Of a DNA stretch of 64,000 nt, positions 24,793 through 34,391 are shown piece by piece. The notes under the pieces were generated by a model that was not told the origin of the DNA, did not search any database, and worked only from the letters and a program-made list of their open reading frames with translations. A program made the translations under genes and the position numbers. This DNA comes from Candidatus Poseidonia sp. (GTDB lineage Archaea; Thermoplasmatota; Poseidoniia; Poseidoniales; Poseidoniaceae). Location: contig JAURDA010000001.1 of the NCBI GenBank assembly GCA_030828165.1, positions 39,355-103,354 on the forward strand, written 5' to 3'. The first letter of the stretch is position 1. The number at the start of each line of letters is the position of its first letter.

Positions 24793-25470
24793 ATGAACTG
24801 GCAGCGCATGACGACGGCAGCCGCTCTTTTCCCGTCGTTTACCGGCAGCGAGGACGGTTGTTTGCCGACCCTGCCCGCAAGCGGCCCGGCTTGGGCCCTG
24901 CTGAACCCCAACGATGCGGACGGCCTGAAGGCGCAGATGAACGCCCTTTCGGGGGGAATTGAGGTTGACAACAACGGATTTTTCGTTCGCGGCGATGGGA
25001 TCATCATCGAAGCCTCGGCGACCGTCGAAGCGGGGGCTTACCTCATCGGTCCGTGCTACATCGGCCCTCGTGCCACCGTGCGCAGCGGGGCTTATGTCCG
25101 AGAATATTCGTGGATTTGCGCCGATGCGGTCGTGGGTCACGCCACCGAAGTCAAGCACAGCGTTCTCCTGCCGGGCGCCAAAGCGCCGCATTTCAATTAC
25201 GTCGGCGATTCCATCCTCGGAAAGGACGTCAATCTTGGCGCAGGTACCAAACTTAGCAACCTTCGCAACGACGGCGGTGAAGTCCACCTCCGAGTCGGCG
25301 GCGAACGGGTGGCGAGTGGATTGCGAAAGTTTGGCGCCCTGTTGGGCGAAGGAGCAGCGCTTGGATGCAACAGCGTCACCAACCCCGGCGTCGTGTTGGG
25401 GTGCAACAGCGTGGTTTGGCCCAATGTCACGGTGACGGGTGTCCACGGAGCGAAGAGCGAGCATCGTTGA
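24793..25470 (+). CDS. GlmU-like left-handed beta-helix acyltransferase
   Basis: This encodes 225 residues from the ATG at 24793. Hexapeptide repeats form a left-handed beta-helix: IEASATVEAGAYLIGPCYIG, PRATVRSGAYVREYSWICAD, and CNSVTNPGVVLGCNSVVWPN. KHSVLLPGAKAPHFNYVGDSILG matches the GlmU C-terminal acetyltransferase, including the His of HFNYVGDS that acts as base and the NLGAGTKLSNLRND loop. The uridylyltransferase half of bacterial GlmU is absent. It probably N-acetylates glucosamine-1-phosphate; the adjoining GlmM-like mutase 9 bases downstream supports this. Confidence 0.85.
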   Translation: MNWQRMTTAAALFPSFTGSEDGCLPTLPASGPAWALLNPNDADGLKAQMNALSGGIEVDNNGFFVRGDGIIIEASATVEAGAYLIGPCYIGPRATVRSGAYVREYSWICADAVVGHATEVKHSVLLPGAKAPHFNYVGDSILGKDVNLGAGTKLSNLRNDGGEVHLRVGGERVASGLRKFGALLGEGAALGCNSVTNPGVVLGCNSVVWPNVTVTGVHGAKSEHR

Positions 25471-25479
25471 GGGAGCCCC

Positions 25480-27111
25480 GTGGAACCATCGTTTTTCGGC
25501 ACGGACGGCATTCGGGGAAAGACCTCGGTCGAAGCGGTGGACGAAGCCGAAGCCATCGACCTGCTCGTCAACCAACGGACGCTCACGCCGGCCTTTATGC
25601 GGGTGCTTGGTGAAGCGCTCTCCCATGTTCAACCGGGGCTGCCCGGTGAAGGCGAACGGGTGGTCATCGGTTGGGACCGACGGCCGCACAACCCCGACCT
25701 GGTCAAGGCGTTGACCCTCGGTTTGCGCCTCACGGGAAGCGAGGTCGTTCACATCGGCGAGTGCGCCACGCCCACGCTTCATCACGCCGTGCTGGCCTTT
25801 GGGGCTCGGATGGGGTGCATGATCACCGCCAGCCACAACCCCGTCACCGATTCGGGCATCAAGGTGTTCGATGCCAACGGGTACAAATCCACGCCAAAGA
25901 CCGAAGCGGACATCAGCCACACCCTGCGGCAACTCGCCGCAGAAGACCGTGAGGTGGACGAGGTCGACCAACGGTCGGCCGCTCGTCCCGATACCGTCGA
26001 GGATGGCTGGGCGACCGAGGCGCACGCCGCATGGCTGGCGCGTCGGTGGGACCTCTTCGGCCAACAATTTGGAGGTTGCACCGAGGCTTTGGCCGACGGC
26101 ACCGTGGCCAACCCGTTTCTGCTCGATTGTGCGGGCGGCTTTGGAAGGGGTTGGCTGGCCTCGTGGCTTGGCGAACGCGAGGTGTCGTGCCGAGAGGTCA
26201 GTCAAAACGTCGCCCTGCTCAACGACGGTTGCGGCGCGGGTGACTTCTCACCAACCCAACAATGGACCCACGAGGAAGCGGCTGCCTCAACGCACCGGCT
26301 CATCCGCCAACTCAAGCCCGCTCCTGAAGGACAGTGGGTGGGTGCAGCGCTGGACGGGGACGGGGACCGCTGTCTGCTCATTCAGGCCACCTCAACGGGC
26401 TTCAAGGTCGTGGACGGCGACGCCATGGCGGCCGTGCTGATGGCAGCAAGCAGAGACAACGGATGGGCCTTCGCGGCGAGCATTGAGTCCGATGTTGCCC
26501 TCCCGTCCTTTGTCCGAAGCCAGGACCCTTCGGCCGAAACCCACGAAACCGCCGTGGGTGACCGATGGCTGGCCTTTGCCCTTCGGCCCGACGACGGAGG
26601 CCTTCTTCAGCACACGTCGATGCCGCTGTGCCTCGGAATCGAAGATTCAGGCCACCTCATTCTTCCTGCACCGCATCCAACCGACGACGCTCGTTGGAGC
26701 CTCGTGGGCGACGGGGCGGCCACGTTGTGCGCCGCCCTGCAAGCCGCCGACCGGGGGGCTTCGGTTGCCTTCAAGCGAGGTTGGAAATCCCGTATTTCGG
26801 TGACGGAGAGTCACCGAGAACGTTGGCATCCGGAGGCGGAGGTCTTTGAAACCGTGGCGCAGCGCATTGAACACCACCTTCAGAACCACGTTGGCCCTTC
26901 CACCCGAAGAACCGTGAACGGCGAGGCGAATCTCTTGCTGATTCACGCCAAGGGGGCTGGAGGAGCGGCTTCCGTCGGGATTCGAAACAGCGGGACACAA
27001 GCCAAAACCACTCTCTCCGTTCGGTTGGCTCCCGGCACCCCCGCCGAGCCGTTTGAAGGCTTGATGGTCGAAGTTCACGACCTGCTCGCCGCTGCGTTGT
27101 GCGAGGATTAG
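25480..27111 (+). CDS. Phosphoglucosamine mutase/phosphohexomutase
   Basis: This encodes 543 residues from a GTG at 25480 (start FFGTDGIRGK, as in GlmM). The phosphoserine loop MITASHNPVTDSGIKVF is at about 112-128, the Mg site is ALDGDGDRCLL at about 289-299, and the sugar-binding loop is CLGIEDSGHLILP. The C-terminal phosphate-binding loop reads RNSGTQAKT rather than the usual RxSGTEP. It is longer than typical GlmM (~445) because of inserts in domain 1-2. It interconverts hexosamine or hexose 6- and 1-phosphates. Together with the upstream acyltransferase it points to UDP-GlcNAc precursor synthesis. It overlaps the following minus-strand gene by four bases. Confidence 0.88.
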   Translation: MEPSFFGTDGIRGKTSVEAVDEAEAIDLLVNQRTLTPAFMRVLGEALSHVQPGLPGEGERVVIGWDRRPHNPDLVKALTLGLRLTGSEVVHIGECATPTLHHAVLAFGARMGCMITASHNPVTDSGIKVFDANGYKSTPKTEADISHTLRQLAAEDREVDEVDQRSAARPDTVEDGWATEAHAAWLARRWDLFGQQFGGCTEALADGTVANPFLLDCAGGFGRGWLASWLGEREVSCREVSQNVALLNDGCGAGDFSPTQQWTHEEAAASTHRLIRQLKPAPEGQWVGAALDGDGDRCLLIQATSTGFKVVDGDAMAAVLMAASRDNGWAFAASIESDVALPSFVRSQDPSAETHETAVGDRWLAFALRPDDGGLLQHTSMPLCLGIEDSGHLILPAPHPTDDARWSLVGDGAATLCAALQAADRGASVAFKRGWKSRISVTESHRERWHPEAEVFETVAQRIEHHLQNHVGPSTRRTVNGEANLLLIHAKGAGGAASVGIRNSGTQAKTTLSVRLAPGTPAEPFEGLMVEVHDLLAAALCED

Positions 27112-30100
27112 TCGTCCATGAGGGCGGCTTCGTTCGCCTGCGTGAGGGCGGTCACGGTGAACAGCAAGGCCGCTGATGCAACCAGCAGCACGAGCACGTA
27201 GGTCGCCGTTGTTCCGCCGATCAGCGCCAACGCTGCAACCAACCACGCAACGACCAAGTCAACCGCTCCGACCACGCGCCAGGATTTTCTGCGGGTCAAA
27301 ATCCCGGACACCCAAGCCGTTGCCGAAACCAGCAACCCCACCAAGGATAGCGCAACAAGCGAGCCGACCATGATGGCTGAAGGGAAGAGCAGGAGGTGGC
27401 AGGCCCAGAGGGCTGAACTCAACCACAGACCGTGCCGGCCTTGAACGGCCAAAACGGCCCAAAGAACGGCGACAACCCCTGCGCCTGCGGTGCTGGTCGT
27501 GAACGTCAAGGGCGGTGAGAGCGGAGAGAGCGCCCAAGCCGTAAGGGCCTGAAGCGAAAACGGCAGGAGCACGATGACCGACAAGGCCACGGCGGGTTGC
27601 TGCCAAGCTCGTCCCCGACGTAGACCGGCCACGAGAGCGAGGAGGGTGGCCAAGCCCAACGAGAGAATCGCTGCTGCAACCAACCAAGCGCTTCGCCCAC
27701 CAGCCGTACGGTGGTCGGCGAGGCCTCGATTCAACCGTTCGCCTTCGACCCAATCGTACACCAGCACCATCCCGACGAGCAAGCCTTCCATCGCCAGCAA
27801 CGGTGCCGTCCACGACCATGTTCCATCAAACGGGTCGGTTTGGAAGGGAACGGGGACCTCGCCGCCTAGGAGCAGGCCCAAAAACCGGTCGGCAACCAGC
27901 GCGAAGACGACGAATTCAAGCGCGCTCGGAAGGCGAAGACCAAGGTCGTTGCGACCGCTCAGGCCCATGGCGGCCAAGGTCATCACCGCACCCATCAGAA
28001 CAACTTGGTGAAGCGCATCGTCGCTCAGGACGCCAACGGTCATTCGTCCAGCGAGGTGAACAAGCACCAAACCGCCCATCGCCACGGCGATGGGGAGTTC
28101 CACCCCCATCACGTCGGGCAGACGCAAACCGATGGTGTTCGCCCGCAACCGGGCGAGACCGACCAGCAGCACCGCAAAAACGGCGCTGAACACCAGCGCT
28201 TCAAGTCCATACGCGGTGGCGTACGAAAACCAAGCCGAGCCAAGGAAGGCCACGAGCAGGAACAGGAGCAGCACGACGGGGCGGTAGTGAATATCGCCCA
28301 CCAGCAAATCGTCCGCCTGCCCCACATCGGAACGTTTGGCGCGCTTGCGCTGCTTTTCAGCCAACGCCAGCAATTCTGCATCCAAGGTCTTGAGAGTGGT
28401 CGAGTTTGCGTCGTGAGAACCGTCGACAAGTCGGTCAACCCGCGCTCGTTTTTCGGCGTAGGTCGCCAAGCGTTCCTCGCGAACCGTGAGGGCTTTGAGA
28501 CCCGACCGCACATCGGCTTGGAAGGCCAAATACGCTCCAACAAGAACAAACAGCACGCCGGAAGCAAGGACCGTTTCGCTGCTTTCAAGCGATTGCCCGG
28601 CCAAGGCCATGCTGACCAGAAGACCCACGGCACCCAGCGAGGGGAGAAGCAAAGCGTCCAACACGCCAAGGCGTTGCAAATAGAGGGCCAGGGAAACGGC
28701 CCCCACCACCGTCAGGAGGCGCAAATTGGTCTCGCCGGTGAACCACGTTGAACCCGTGAGCAATGCGCCCCGTTCAGGAGCGAGCGCCATCGTCAGAAAC
28801 AGAGCGGTCACCACGCCGAGATGGAGGGTCAGAAGGCGGCCGGGAAGCGATTGCTCCTCGCGTTGCACGGTGCCTTCTGCCGTTGCGATTTCAAGACGGT
28901 TGACGGAGGACAACACGAACAGAAAACTTCCGGCGGTCAACATCATCGCCCAAGCCGCCTCGTCCCCGTAGCGCCATGCAAGAGCGAGGGCGGCCACGGA
29001 CCAAACGATGACGAGGTTTTGAGGACGGCCTCGATGAAGGTCGAGACGAACCATCGCCGCATGCGCCACGAGCAACGCCCCCATTCCCCCGACCAGCGCC
29101 AACGACGTCAGCCCGTCGGGTCGAGCCATGCCCATGTAGGTCAAACACGCCGAGACGAAGCCGAGGTTCCACAGGTTCAACATCTCGCTGTCACGCAAAC
29201 GCCCGCTGATCTCGCTGCGACCGGCGAGGCCTGAGCCAAGGTTCAGCGTCGCCTCGCCCAATCGCGAACAAACGCCAACCTGCAACCCCACCAGCAGCAA
29301 CATCCACCAGCCAACCTCGCCTTCCCCCAGCACGATGGGAACCACATCGGCGTTGACCAGCCTCGCTTCCACATCGGTGGCGAAGGCAAGCAACCATCCG
29401 TAGGGCGCTAAAACGGCGACGCCTGCCATGCTCGGCGAGGCGCGTGCGACGGCCATACCGGCCAAGACCGTCCACACCACGCCTTGGCTGAAGAGGAGGA
29501 CCCGTCCCCCCGTTCCTCCATCCTCTGCCGGAACCAAGAGGGTGAGGAGCACGACCACGGTCAGCGAACCCAACCACAGGACGTGATCGGAGACGTTGGA
29601 TTGGTGCATCAACAACACCGTGACGCAAAGCACCGAAGCGACGAGCGCAAAGACGGCGTACTCGGTTAACGAAAACGGAAGCGTGAGGTCAACCGCACCG
29701 GTGTTGAGGAGGGCAACAAACGCCAACATGAACGGAAGCGGAGCCAAAACAAACGGCATCAAGGAAGGCCATGGAACTCCCCGAACCACCAGATAGGAGG
29801 CGACGAAAGCCAGCGTGAGCAGCATCAACTGAGCGAGCGCATACCCTGTTTCGTCGCGGTGCGCAGCGATGGCCATCAACGCCCCCACCATACCGAGCGA
29901 AACCGAGACCGCCCAAAGGCCGGGTTTGCCCAGACCAACGGCGCTCACGGCTTGGCTCAACCAATTCTCGTGGTGGACAAAACGTGCCGCCATCGCCGCA
30001 TTGGCCGCCGTCACCACCGCCAACAACACGAAGAGCGTGAGGCCGTCGTCGAGACGAACAAGGGTCAACGACCCGATGGACCAGTCGTTCGACAGGGCGT

Positions 30101-30998
30101 GAACCCCCACCCAAAGGTAGGACATGGAAATGCCGAGACTTGCGAGGTTTCCCGAAGAGCGCAACCAAGCCAATCCGTGCATCAACACCATGGCGAGCAC
30201 GAGCATGACGGCGATGCCGTTCTCTCCGTAGACCGCTCCTGCTGAACTGCCAACCGCAAAGAGAACCAGCGCCGACTGTGCTGCGACGGCGTCCTCGTCG
30301 TGGCGAAAGGCGAGCGCGACGTTCAGGCCAACCAGCGCCACGAGCAGCCCGCCAAGAGCATGGCCTGAACTCGGACCGACGCCGTCCAGCCAACCCCAAC
30401 GCCAAGCATCGAGGGCCAACCCATAGAGCAGTTTCATCGAAATGATCACCCAAGTGATGCCCAAAACGTGCATCGCATCTCGTTGGATCCAACGCTCACC
30501 CAAGACCAATCCAACCGCCGCCATGGCGAGCAAACCCAACGCTCCGAGGACCGGTGGAAGCACCGTTCCAACGAGCGCTCCGATCGCCGTCCACACCACG
30601 ACCATCGCCACGGCGAGACCTTTGCCCAGTTGCTGCTCGCCGTGGACCGCAAGGTGTTGGGTGGCGTCCTGCGCCGTCTCTGCGGCCGGGGCCATCGAAA
30701 AGAGGTCGCTCACCTCGCCCACCGCAGCATCGGCGGGTGCCTCGGCGGTGCCGGCCATCTCATCGGTAAGCGGTTCAGCGGTGCTGGCCATCTCATCCGT
30801 GAGCGGCTTGGCGTTGCTGGCCGTTTCAGCTGCAGGTTCATCGGCGGAGATGGCCGTCGCATCGGACGCCGCTTCGTTTGGGGAGGCGACCATGAAGGAA
30901 CCCAAATTGAGGCCCGTCGGTCGCTTGAACGATTGCTCTCGAAGCACATCGTCCTCGGAGGAGGCGGGCGAATTGGACTTCGGGTCCCCCTCTTCCAT
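27108..30998 (-). CDS. Very large polytopic membrane protein
   Basis: This encodes 1296 residues from the ATG at 30998; an upstream in-frame start would run into the divergent pckA region. Residues 1-130 are acidic and disordered, with a short repeat (ETASNAKPLTDEM, STAEPLTDEM, GTAEAPADA). After that come roughly 30-35 hydrophobic helices, interrupted near residues ~930-1000 by a charged helical stretch (VREERLATYAEKRARVDRLV, QRKRAKRSDVG). No catalytic motif, transporter signature or signal peptide is recognised. The layout resembles DUF2339-like polytopic proteins found in some bacteria, but I would not assign it. It is probably a surface-layer or lipid-related membrane protein of unknown role. 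Confidence 0.75.
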   Translation of the reverse strand: MEEGDPKSNSPASSEDDVLREQSFKRPTGLNLGSFMVASPNEAASDATAISADEPAAETASNAKPLTDEMASTAEPLTDEMAGTAEAPADAAVGEVSDLFSMAPAAETAQDATQHLAVHGEQQLGKGLAVAMVVVWTAIGALVGTVLPPVLGALGLLAMAAVGLVLGERWIQRDAMHVLGITWVIISMKLLYGLALDAWRWGWLDGVGPSSGHALGGLLVALVGLNVALAFRHDEDAVAAQSALVLFAVGSSAGAVYGENGIAVMLVLAMVLMHGLAWLRSSGNLASLGISMSYLWVGVHALSNDWSIGSLTLVRLDDGLTLFVLLAVVTAANAAMAARFVHHENWLSQAVSAVGLGKPGLWAVSVSLGMVGALMAIAAHRDETGYALAQLMLLTLAFVASYLVVRGVPWPSLMPFVLAPLPFMLAFVALLNTGAVDLTLPFSLTEYAVFALVASVLCVTVLLMHQSNVSDHVLWLGSLTVVVLLTLLVPAEDGGTGGRVLLFSQGVVWTVLAGMAVARASPSMAGVAVLAPYGWLLAFATDVEARLVNADVVPIVLGEGEVGWWMLLLVGLQVGVCSRLGEATLNLGSGLAGRSEISGRLRDSEMLNLWNLGFVSACLTYMGMARPDGLTSLALVGGMGALLVAHAAMVRLDLHRGRPQNLVIVWSVAALALAWRYGDEAAWAMMLTAGSFLFVLSSVNRLEIATAEGTVQREEQSLPGRLLTLHLGVVTALFLTMALAPERGALLTGSTWFTGETNLRLLTVVGAVSLALYLQRLGVLDALLLPSLGAVGLLVSMALAGQSLESSETVLASGVLFVLVGAYLAFQADVRSGLKALTVREERLATYAEKRARVDRLVDGSHDANSTTLKTLDAELLALAEKQRKRAKRSDVGQADDLLVGDIHYRPVVLLLFLLVAFLGSAWFSYATAYGLEALVFSAVFAVLLVGLARLRANTIGLRLPDVMGVELPIAVAMGGLVLVHLAGRMTVGVLSDDALHQVVLMGAVMTLAAMGLSGRNDLGLRLPSALEFVVFALVADRFLGLLLGGEVPVPFQTDPFDGTWSWTAPLLAMEGLLVGMVLVYDWVEGERLNRGLADHRTAGGRSAWLVAAAILSLGLATLLALVAGLRRGRAWQQPAVALSVIVLLPFSLQALTAWALSPLSPPLTFTTSTAGAGVVAVLWAVLAVQGRHGLWLSSALWACHLLLFPSAIMVGSLVALSLVGLLVSATAWVSGILTRRKSWRVVGAVDLVVAWLVAALALIGGTTATYVLVLLVASAALLFTVTALTQANEAALMDD

Positions 30999-31179
30999 GC
31001 CGGTGGGTCGCAGGGTGATGCCTTCAAGTTGACCGAAAGGCGGAGGGGCGTGGGTTGATTTGGAGCAATAAAAGGGGAACGGGAAGCCCCTTTTCCAGGA
31101 CTTCCTGTGCTCGTTGAACGCTCGGAAAGTCTCGTCCTTGAGCCAAAAGGGACAAAGAGGGGCGGCAGAAACGGTCGGC
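30999..31179. other. Divergent promoter region (polytopic protein / pckA)
   Basis: It contains a TATA-like CTTTTATTGC on the minus strand (around 31063-31076), well placed for the polytopic gene. The plus-strand read (CAATAAAAG) could serve pckA with a leader near 85 bases. No other feature is seen. Confidence 0.35.
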
Positions 31180-32781
31180 ATGGGCGGCATCGTCGGGACC
31201 CCCTCCGGGGACCTTCAGCAACACGGGATTTCACCTTCGGGAACGGTCTACTGGAACCTCGCCGCAGGCGATTTGATCAACCTCGCCGTGGAACGCAACG
31301 AAGGCGTCCTCAGCGCCCATGGGGCATTGGTCACCGAAACCGGCGAACGAACCGGACGGTCCCCCAACGACAAATTCATCGTCGACGAACCCTCGGTGTC
31401 CGAGGACATCAACTGGGGCGACGTGAACGTCTCCACCGACACCGCCACCTTCGAGAAAATGCGAGCCAAAGTCGTGGACTTCCTCTCGCAACAGGAGGCG
31501 TTGTTCGTGCAAGACTTGTATTGCGGGGCCGACTTTTCTGAAGCTCTCCCCATCCGAGTGGTCAACCACAACGCCTGGCACAACACCTTCGCCCGCAACA
31601 TGTTCATCCGTCCCGACGCTGCTCAACTCGAGAAGCACGAACCCGAATTCACCGTCCTTCACGCCCCGCACATGGAAGCCGACCCGGAGGTCGACGGTCT
31701 CAACTCGCAGTGCTTCGTTATCGTGAACTACGCTGCAAAAGAGGTCATCATCGGCGGCACGCGCTATGCGGGCGAAATCAAGAAATCCATCTTCTCGGTC
31801 ATGAACCTCATTTTGCCCAAGAAAGGCATTCTGCCCATGCACTGCTCCGCCAACACCAACGGCGACAACACGGCGATTTTCTTCGGCCTCTCCGGCACCG
31901 GAAAAACCACCCTTTCGGCGGACCCCAAGCGAGCCCTCATCGGTGACGACGAGCACGGATGGGGCGCCAACGGTGTGTTCAACTTTGAAGGCGGCTGCTA
32001 TGCAAAACTGATCGACCTCTCCCAAGAGGACGAGCCCGCCATCTTCGCCACCACCCGGAAGCACGGCACGGTCCTCGAGAACATCGTGCTTGACGCGGAA
32101 GGCGTTCCCGACTTCCACGATACCTCGAAGACCCAAAACACCCGCGGGTCGTACCCGATTGAATTCATCGAGAACCGAACGGCTGACTCAAAGGGCGGCC
32201 ACCCACAAAACGTGATTTTCCTCACGTGCGATGCCTTCGGCGTCCTGCCACCCATCTCCCGGCTCACCCCTTCCCAAGCCGCCTATCACTTCATTTCCGG
32301 TTACACCGCCAAAGTGGCCGGCACCGAAATCGGTGTGAAGGAACCCCAAGCCACCTTTTCGGCCTGCTTTGGTGAGCCTTTCATGCCGATGCACCCTGGC
32401 GTGTACGCTGATTTGCTCTCCGACAAGATGGACCAACACGGCTCCACGGCATGGCTCATCAACACCGGTTGGTCCGGTGGCGCCTACGGCGAGGGCAACC
32501 GAATGAAGATCAAGTACACCCGAGCCATGCTCAACGCAGCCTTGGACGGTGACTTGGACAACGTGGAATTCGTCACCGACGCACGCTTCGGTTTCGAGGT
32601 CCCGACCTCGTGCCCCGGTGTGCCCTCCGAGGTCCTTCAGCCAAAGGCCACGTGGTCAAACGGTGAAGCCTACGACGCCACGGCCGACAAGTTGGCCACC
32701 ATGTTCAACGAGAATTTCAAGCGATACGAAGCCGGGGTCTCGGCAGACGTCAACGCTGCTGCGCCGGCTCCGCTTGCCTGA
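31180..32781 (+). CDS. pckA: Phosphoenolpyruvate carboxykinase (ATP)
   Basis: This encodes 533 residues from the ATG at 31180, matching the E. coli length (~540). It converts oxaloacetate plus ATP to PEP plus CO2. RTGRSPNDKF gives the substrate-site Arg60. GLSGTGKTT (236-244) is the kinase P-loop (kinase-1a) and the DDEHGW segment the kinase-2/Mn site. The C-terminal region has GSYPIEF and NTGWSGGAYGEGNRM. The ATP form is bacterial/plant; archaea more often carry the GTP form. It opens gluconeogenesis and ends 6 bases from the convergent DEAD-box gene. Confidence 0.97.
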   Translation: MGGIVGTPSGDLQQHGISPSGTVYWNLAAGDLINLAVERNEGVLSAHGALVTETGERTGRSPNDKFIVDEPSVSEDINWGDVNVSTDTATFEKMRAKVVDFLSQQEALFVQDLYCGADFSEALPIRVVNHNAWHNTFARNMFIRPDAAQLEKHEPEFTVLHAPHMEADPEVDGLNSQCFVIVNYAAKEVIIGGTRYAGEIKKSIFSVMNLILPKKGILPMHCSANTNGDNTAIFFGLSGTGKTTLSADPKRALIGDDEHGWGANGVFNFEGGCYAKLIDLSQEDEPAIFATTRKHGTVLENIVLDAEGVPDFHDTSKTQNTRGSYPIEFIENRTADSKGGHPQNVIFLTCDAFGVLPPISRLTPSQAAYHFISGYTAKVAGTEIGVKEPQATFSACFGEPFMPMHPGVYADLLSDKMDQHGSTAWLINTGWSGGAYGEGNRMKIKYTRAMLNAALDGDLDNVEFVTDARFGFEVPTSCPGVPSEVLQPKATWSNGEAYDATADKLATMFNENFKRYEAGVSADVNAAAPAPLA

Positions 32782-32787
32782 AGCCGG

Positions 32788-34260
32788 TCAACGACGGTCC
32801 CGATTGGAAGGGCCTCGACGAGAAGGCGATCCATGGCGATTTCCACCGTCTCGCCGCCCGCCTTGGTTTGAACCCCCTCGAGGCGAACGGTTGGATCGGT
32901 TTTGAGACCGATCTTGGTTCGCACGTCCCTGCTGAGGTCGGCCCCGTTGGCCACCACCACCGCCCTGTGAGGAGCGGGTGTTGCTGCGCTGCTGTTGGTT
33001 CCGCTTCGGCGCACCGCGGTCGTAACGACGCATGTTGCTTCCACGTCCCGTGCCTCGCTTGGCGTGACCTCCGCCCTGGAAACCCTTGACACGGCCCGGT
33101 TTTTGGCCGGGTTTCGGGCGAGCTTTCTCGAAATGGTACGGTTGCTCTTCCAGCACCTCGATCTCCTCGTCCAAGAGTCGTTGAATACCGACCAAATAGC
33201 CCGATTCTGTTTCGTCACAAAACGAATAGGCCAAGCCTTCCTTTCCAGCACGGGCGGTGCGGCCAATGCGGTGAACATAGACTTCGGGTTCGTTGGGTAA
33301 ATCGAAGTTGAAGACGTGCGTCACGTCGTCGACATCGATGCCTCGGCTGGCGATGTCGGTGGCGACGAGAATGAACACCTCGCCGTTTCGGAAGTTCTCA
33401 AGCGCCCGTGTTCGGGCGGTTTGGCTTTTGTCACCGTGAATGGAGTCCGCTGGAATCCCGACCTTTGAGAGTTGCTTTGCCAGACGGTTCGCCCCATGTT
33501 TTGTTCGTGTGAACACGATGCCGCAAGCCACCATTTGGCCTTCAAGGAGATCGATGAGAAGCGCCCGTTTGTCCTGCTTTTGAACGAAGGCCACGTATTG
33601 TTCGATGCGGTCCGTCGTCGCTTCCTCCGGACTGATGTCCACGCGAACCGGGTCGTAGAGCATCTTACCGGCGAGGGAGGCGATGGAGTCGGGCATCGTA
33701 GCGCTGAAGAGCAAGTTCTGACGCCGGGCGGGCATCAAGTCCTGAATGCGGTCGACATCGTTGCTGAATCCCATGTCGAGCATGCGGTCGGCTTCATCAA
33801 GAACAAAATGTTCAACACGGCTCAAGTCCACATGGCCTTGGTCGTGCAAGTCCAACAAGCGACCGGGTGTTGCAACGAGCAAATCCACGCCTCTGCGAAG
33901 GGCTTTGACTTGGGGCGACTGGCCCACTCCGCCAAAAATCACCGTTGAAAACAGTGGGAGATGGCGGCCGTAGACCCGAAGGCGGTCGCCGATTTGGGCG
34001 GCCAGCTCCCGAGTAGGGGTGAGCATAAGCGCACGAATGGGTCGGGGTTTGCCCACGTTTTCGGCGGCCAATTGGTGGAGAATGGGCAGCGCAAAAGCCG
34101 CGGTTTTCCCGGTCCCCGTTTGAGCCACACCCAACACGTCGCGACCTGCGAGCAAGGCAGGAATGGTTTCTGCTTGCACGGGGGTCGGCGCGGTGTACCC
34201 CTCATCGTCAAGCGCCTGCAAAAGGCGGTCGTCCAACTCCAATTCTGAAAACGTCGACAT
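32788..34260 (-). CDS. DEAD-box RNA helicase, RhlE-like
   Basis: This 490-residue protein has the full core: Q motif (FSELELDDRLLQAL...TPVQ), AQTGTGKT (I), PTRELA (Ia), TPGRLLD (Ib), DEAD (in VLDEADRMLDMGF), SAT, then the second RecA domain with GIVFTRTKHGANRL, ATDIASRGIDVDDVTHV and HRIGRTARAG. Beyond ~385 the tail is rich in Arg, Gly, Asn, Gln and Ser (RGG-like), which usually binds RNA without sequence preference. Likely roles are rRNA maturation and unwinding structured mRNA. The ATG at 34260 has no strong RBS. Confidence 0.96.
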   Translation of the reverse strand: MSTFSELELDDRLLQALDDEGYTAPTPVQAETIPALLAGRDVLGVAQTGTGKTAAFALPILHQLAAENVGKPRPIRALMLTPTRELAAQIGDRLRVYGRHLPLFSTVIFGGVGQSPQVKALRRGVDLLVATPGRLLDLHDQGHVDLSRVEHFVLDEADRMLDMGFSNDVDRIQDLMPARRQNLLFSATMPDSIASLAGKMLYDPVRVDISPEEATTDRIEQYVAFVQKQDKRALLIDLLEGQMVACGIVFTRTKHGANRLAKQLSKVGIPADSIHGDKSQTARTRALENFRNGEVFILVATDIASRGIDVDDVTHVFNFDLPNEPEVYVHRIGRTARAGKEGLAYSFCDETESGYLVGIQRLLDEEIEVLEEQPYHFEKARPKPGQKPGRVKGFQGGGHAKRGTGRGSNMRRYDRGAPKRNQQQRSNTRSSQGGGGGQRGRPQQGRANQDRSQNRSNRSPRGGSNQGGRRDGGNRHGSPSRRGPSNRDRR

Positions 34261-34391
34261 GTTGTTGCCTCAGGGACCAACACCCCGGGACCGTGGCCCT
34301 CGGACCAACCGACCCAGTGCGCCCTCCGACACCCTCCCTATGAAGACCGAGGGTCTTCGCCGTCCTCACACGAAGGTTCCTGCAGGCGTGC
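34261..34391. other. Noncoding gap between glutathione peroxidase and DEAD-box helicase
   Basis: The 131 bases between the two minus-strand genes are GC-rich and carry no ORF. The stretch CTCGGTCTTCATAG near 34338-34350 contains no good TATA element, so I see nothing definite here apart from probable promoter space for the helicase. Confidence 0.3.

Noticed and set aside
24733..26205. 490-codon minus-strand frame opposite the acyltransferase and mutase
   Set aside because: The sense genes are well supported and the frame has no domain character.
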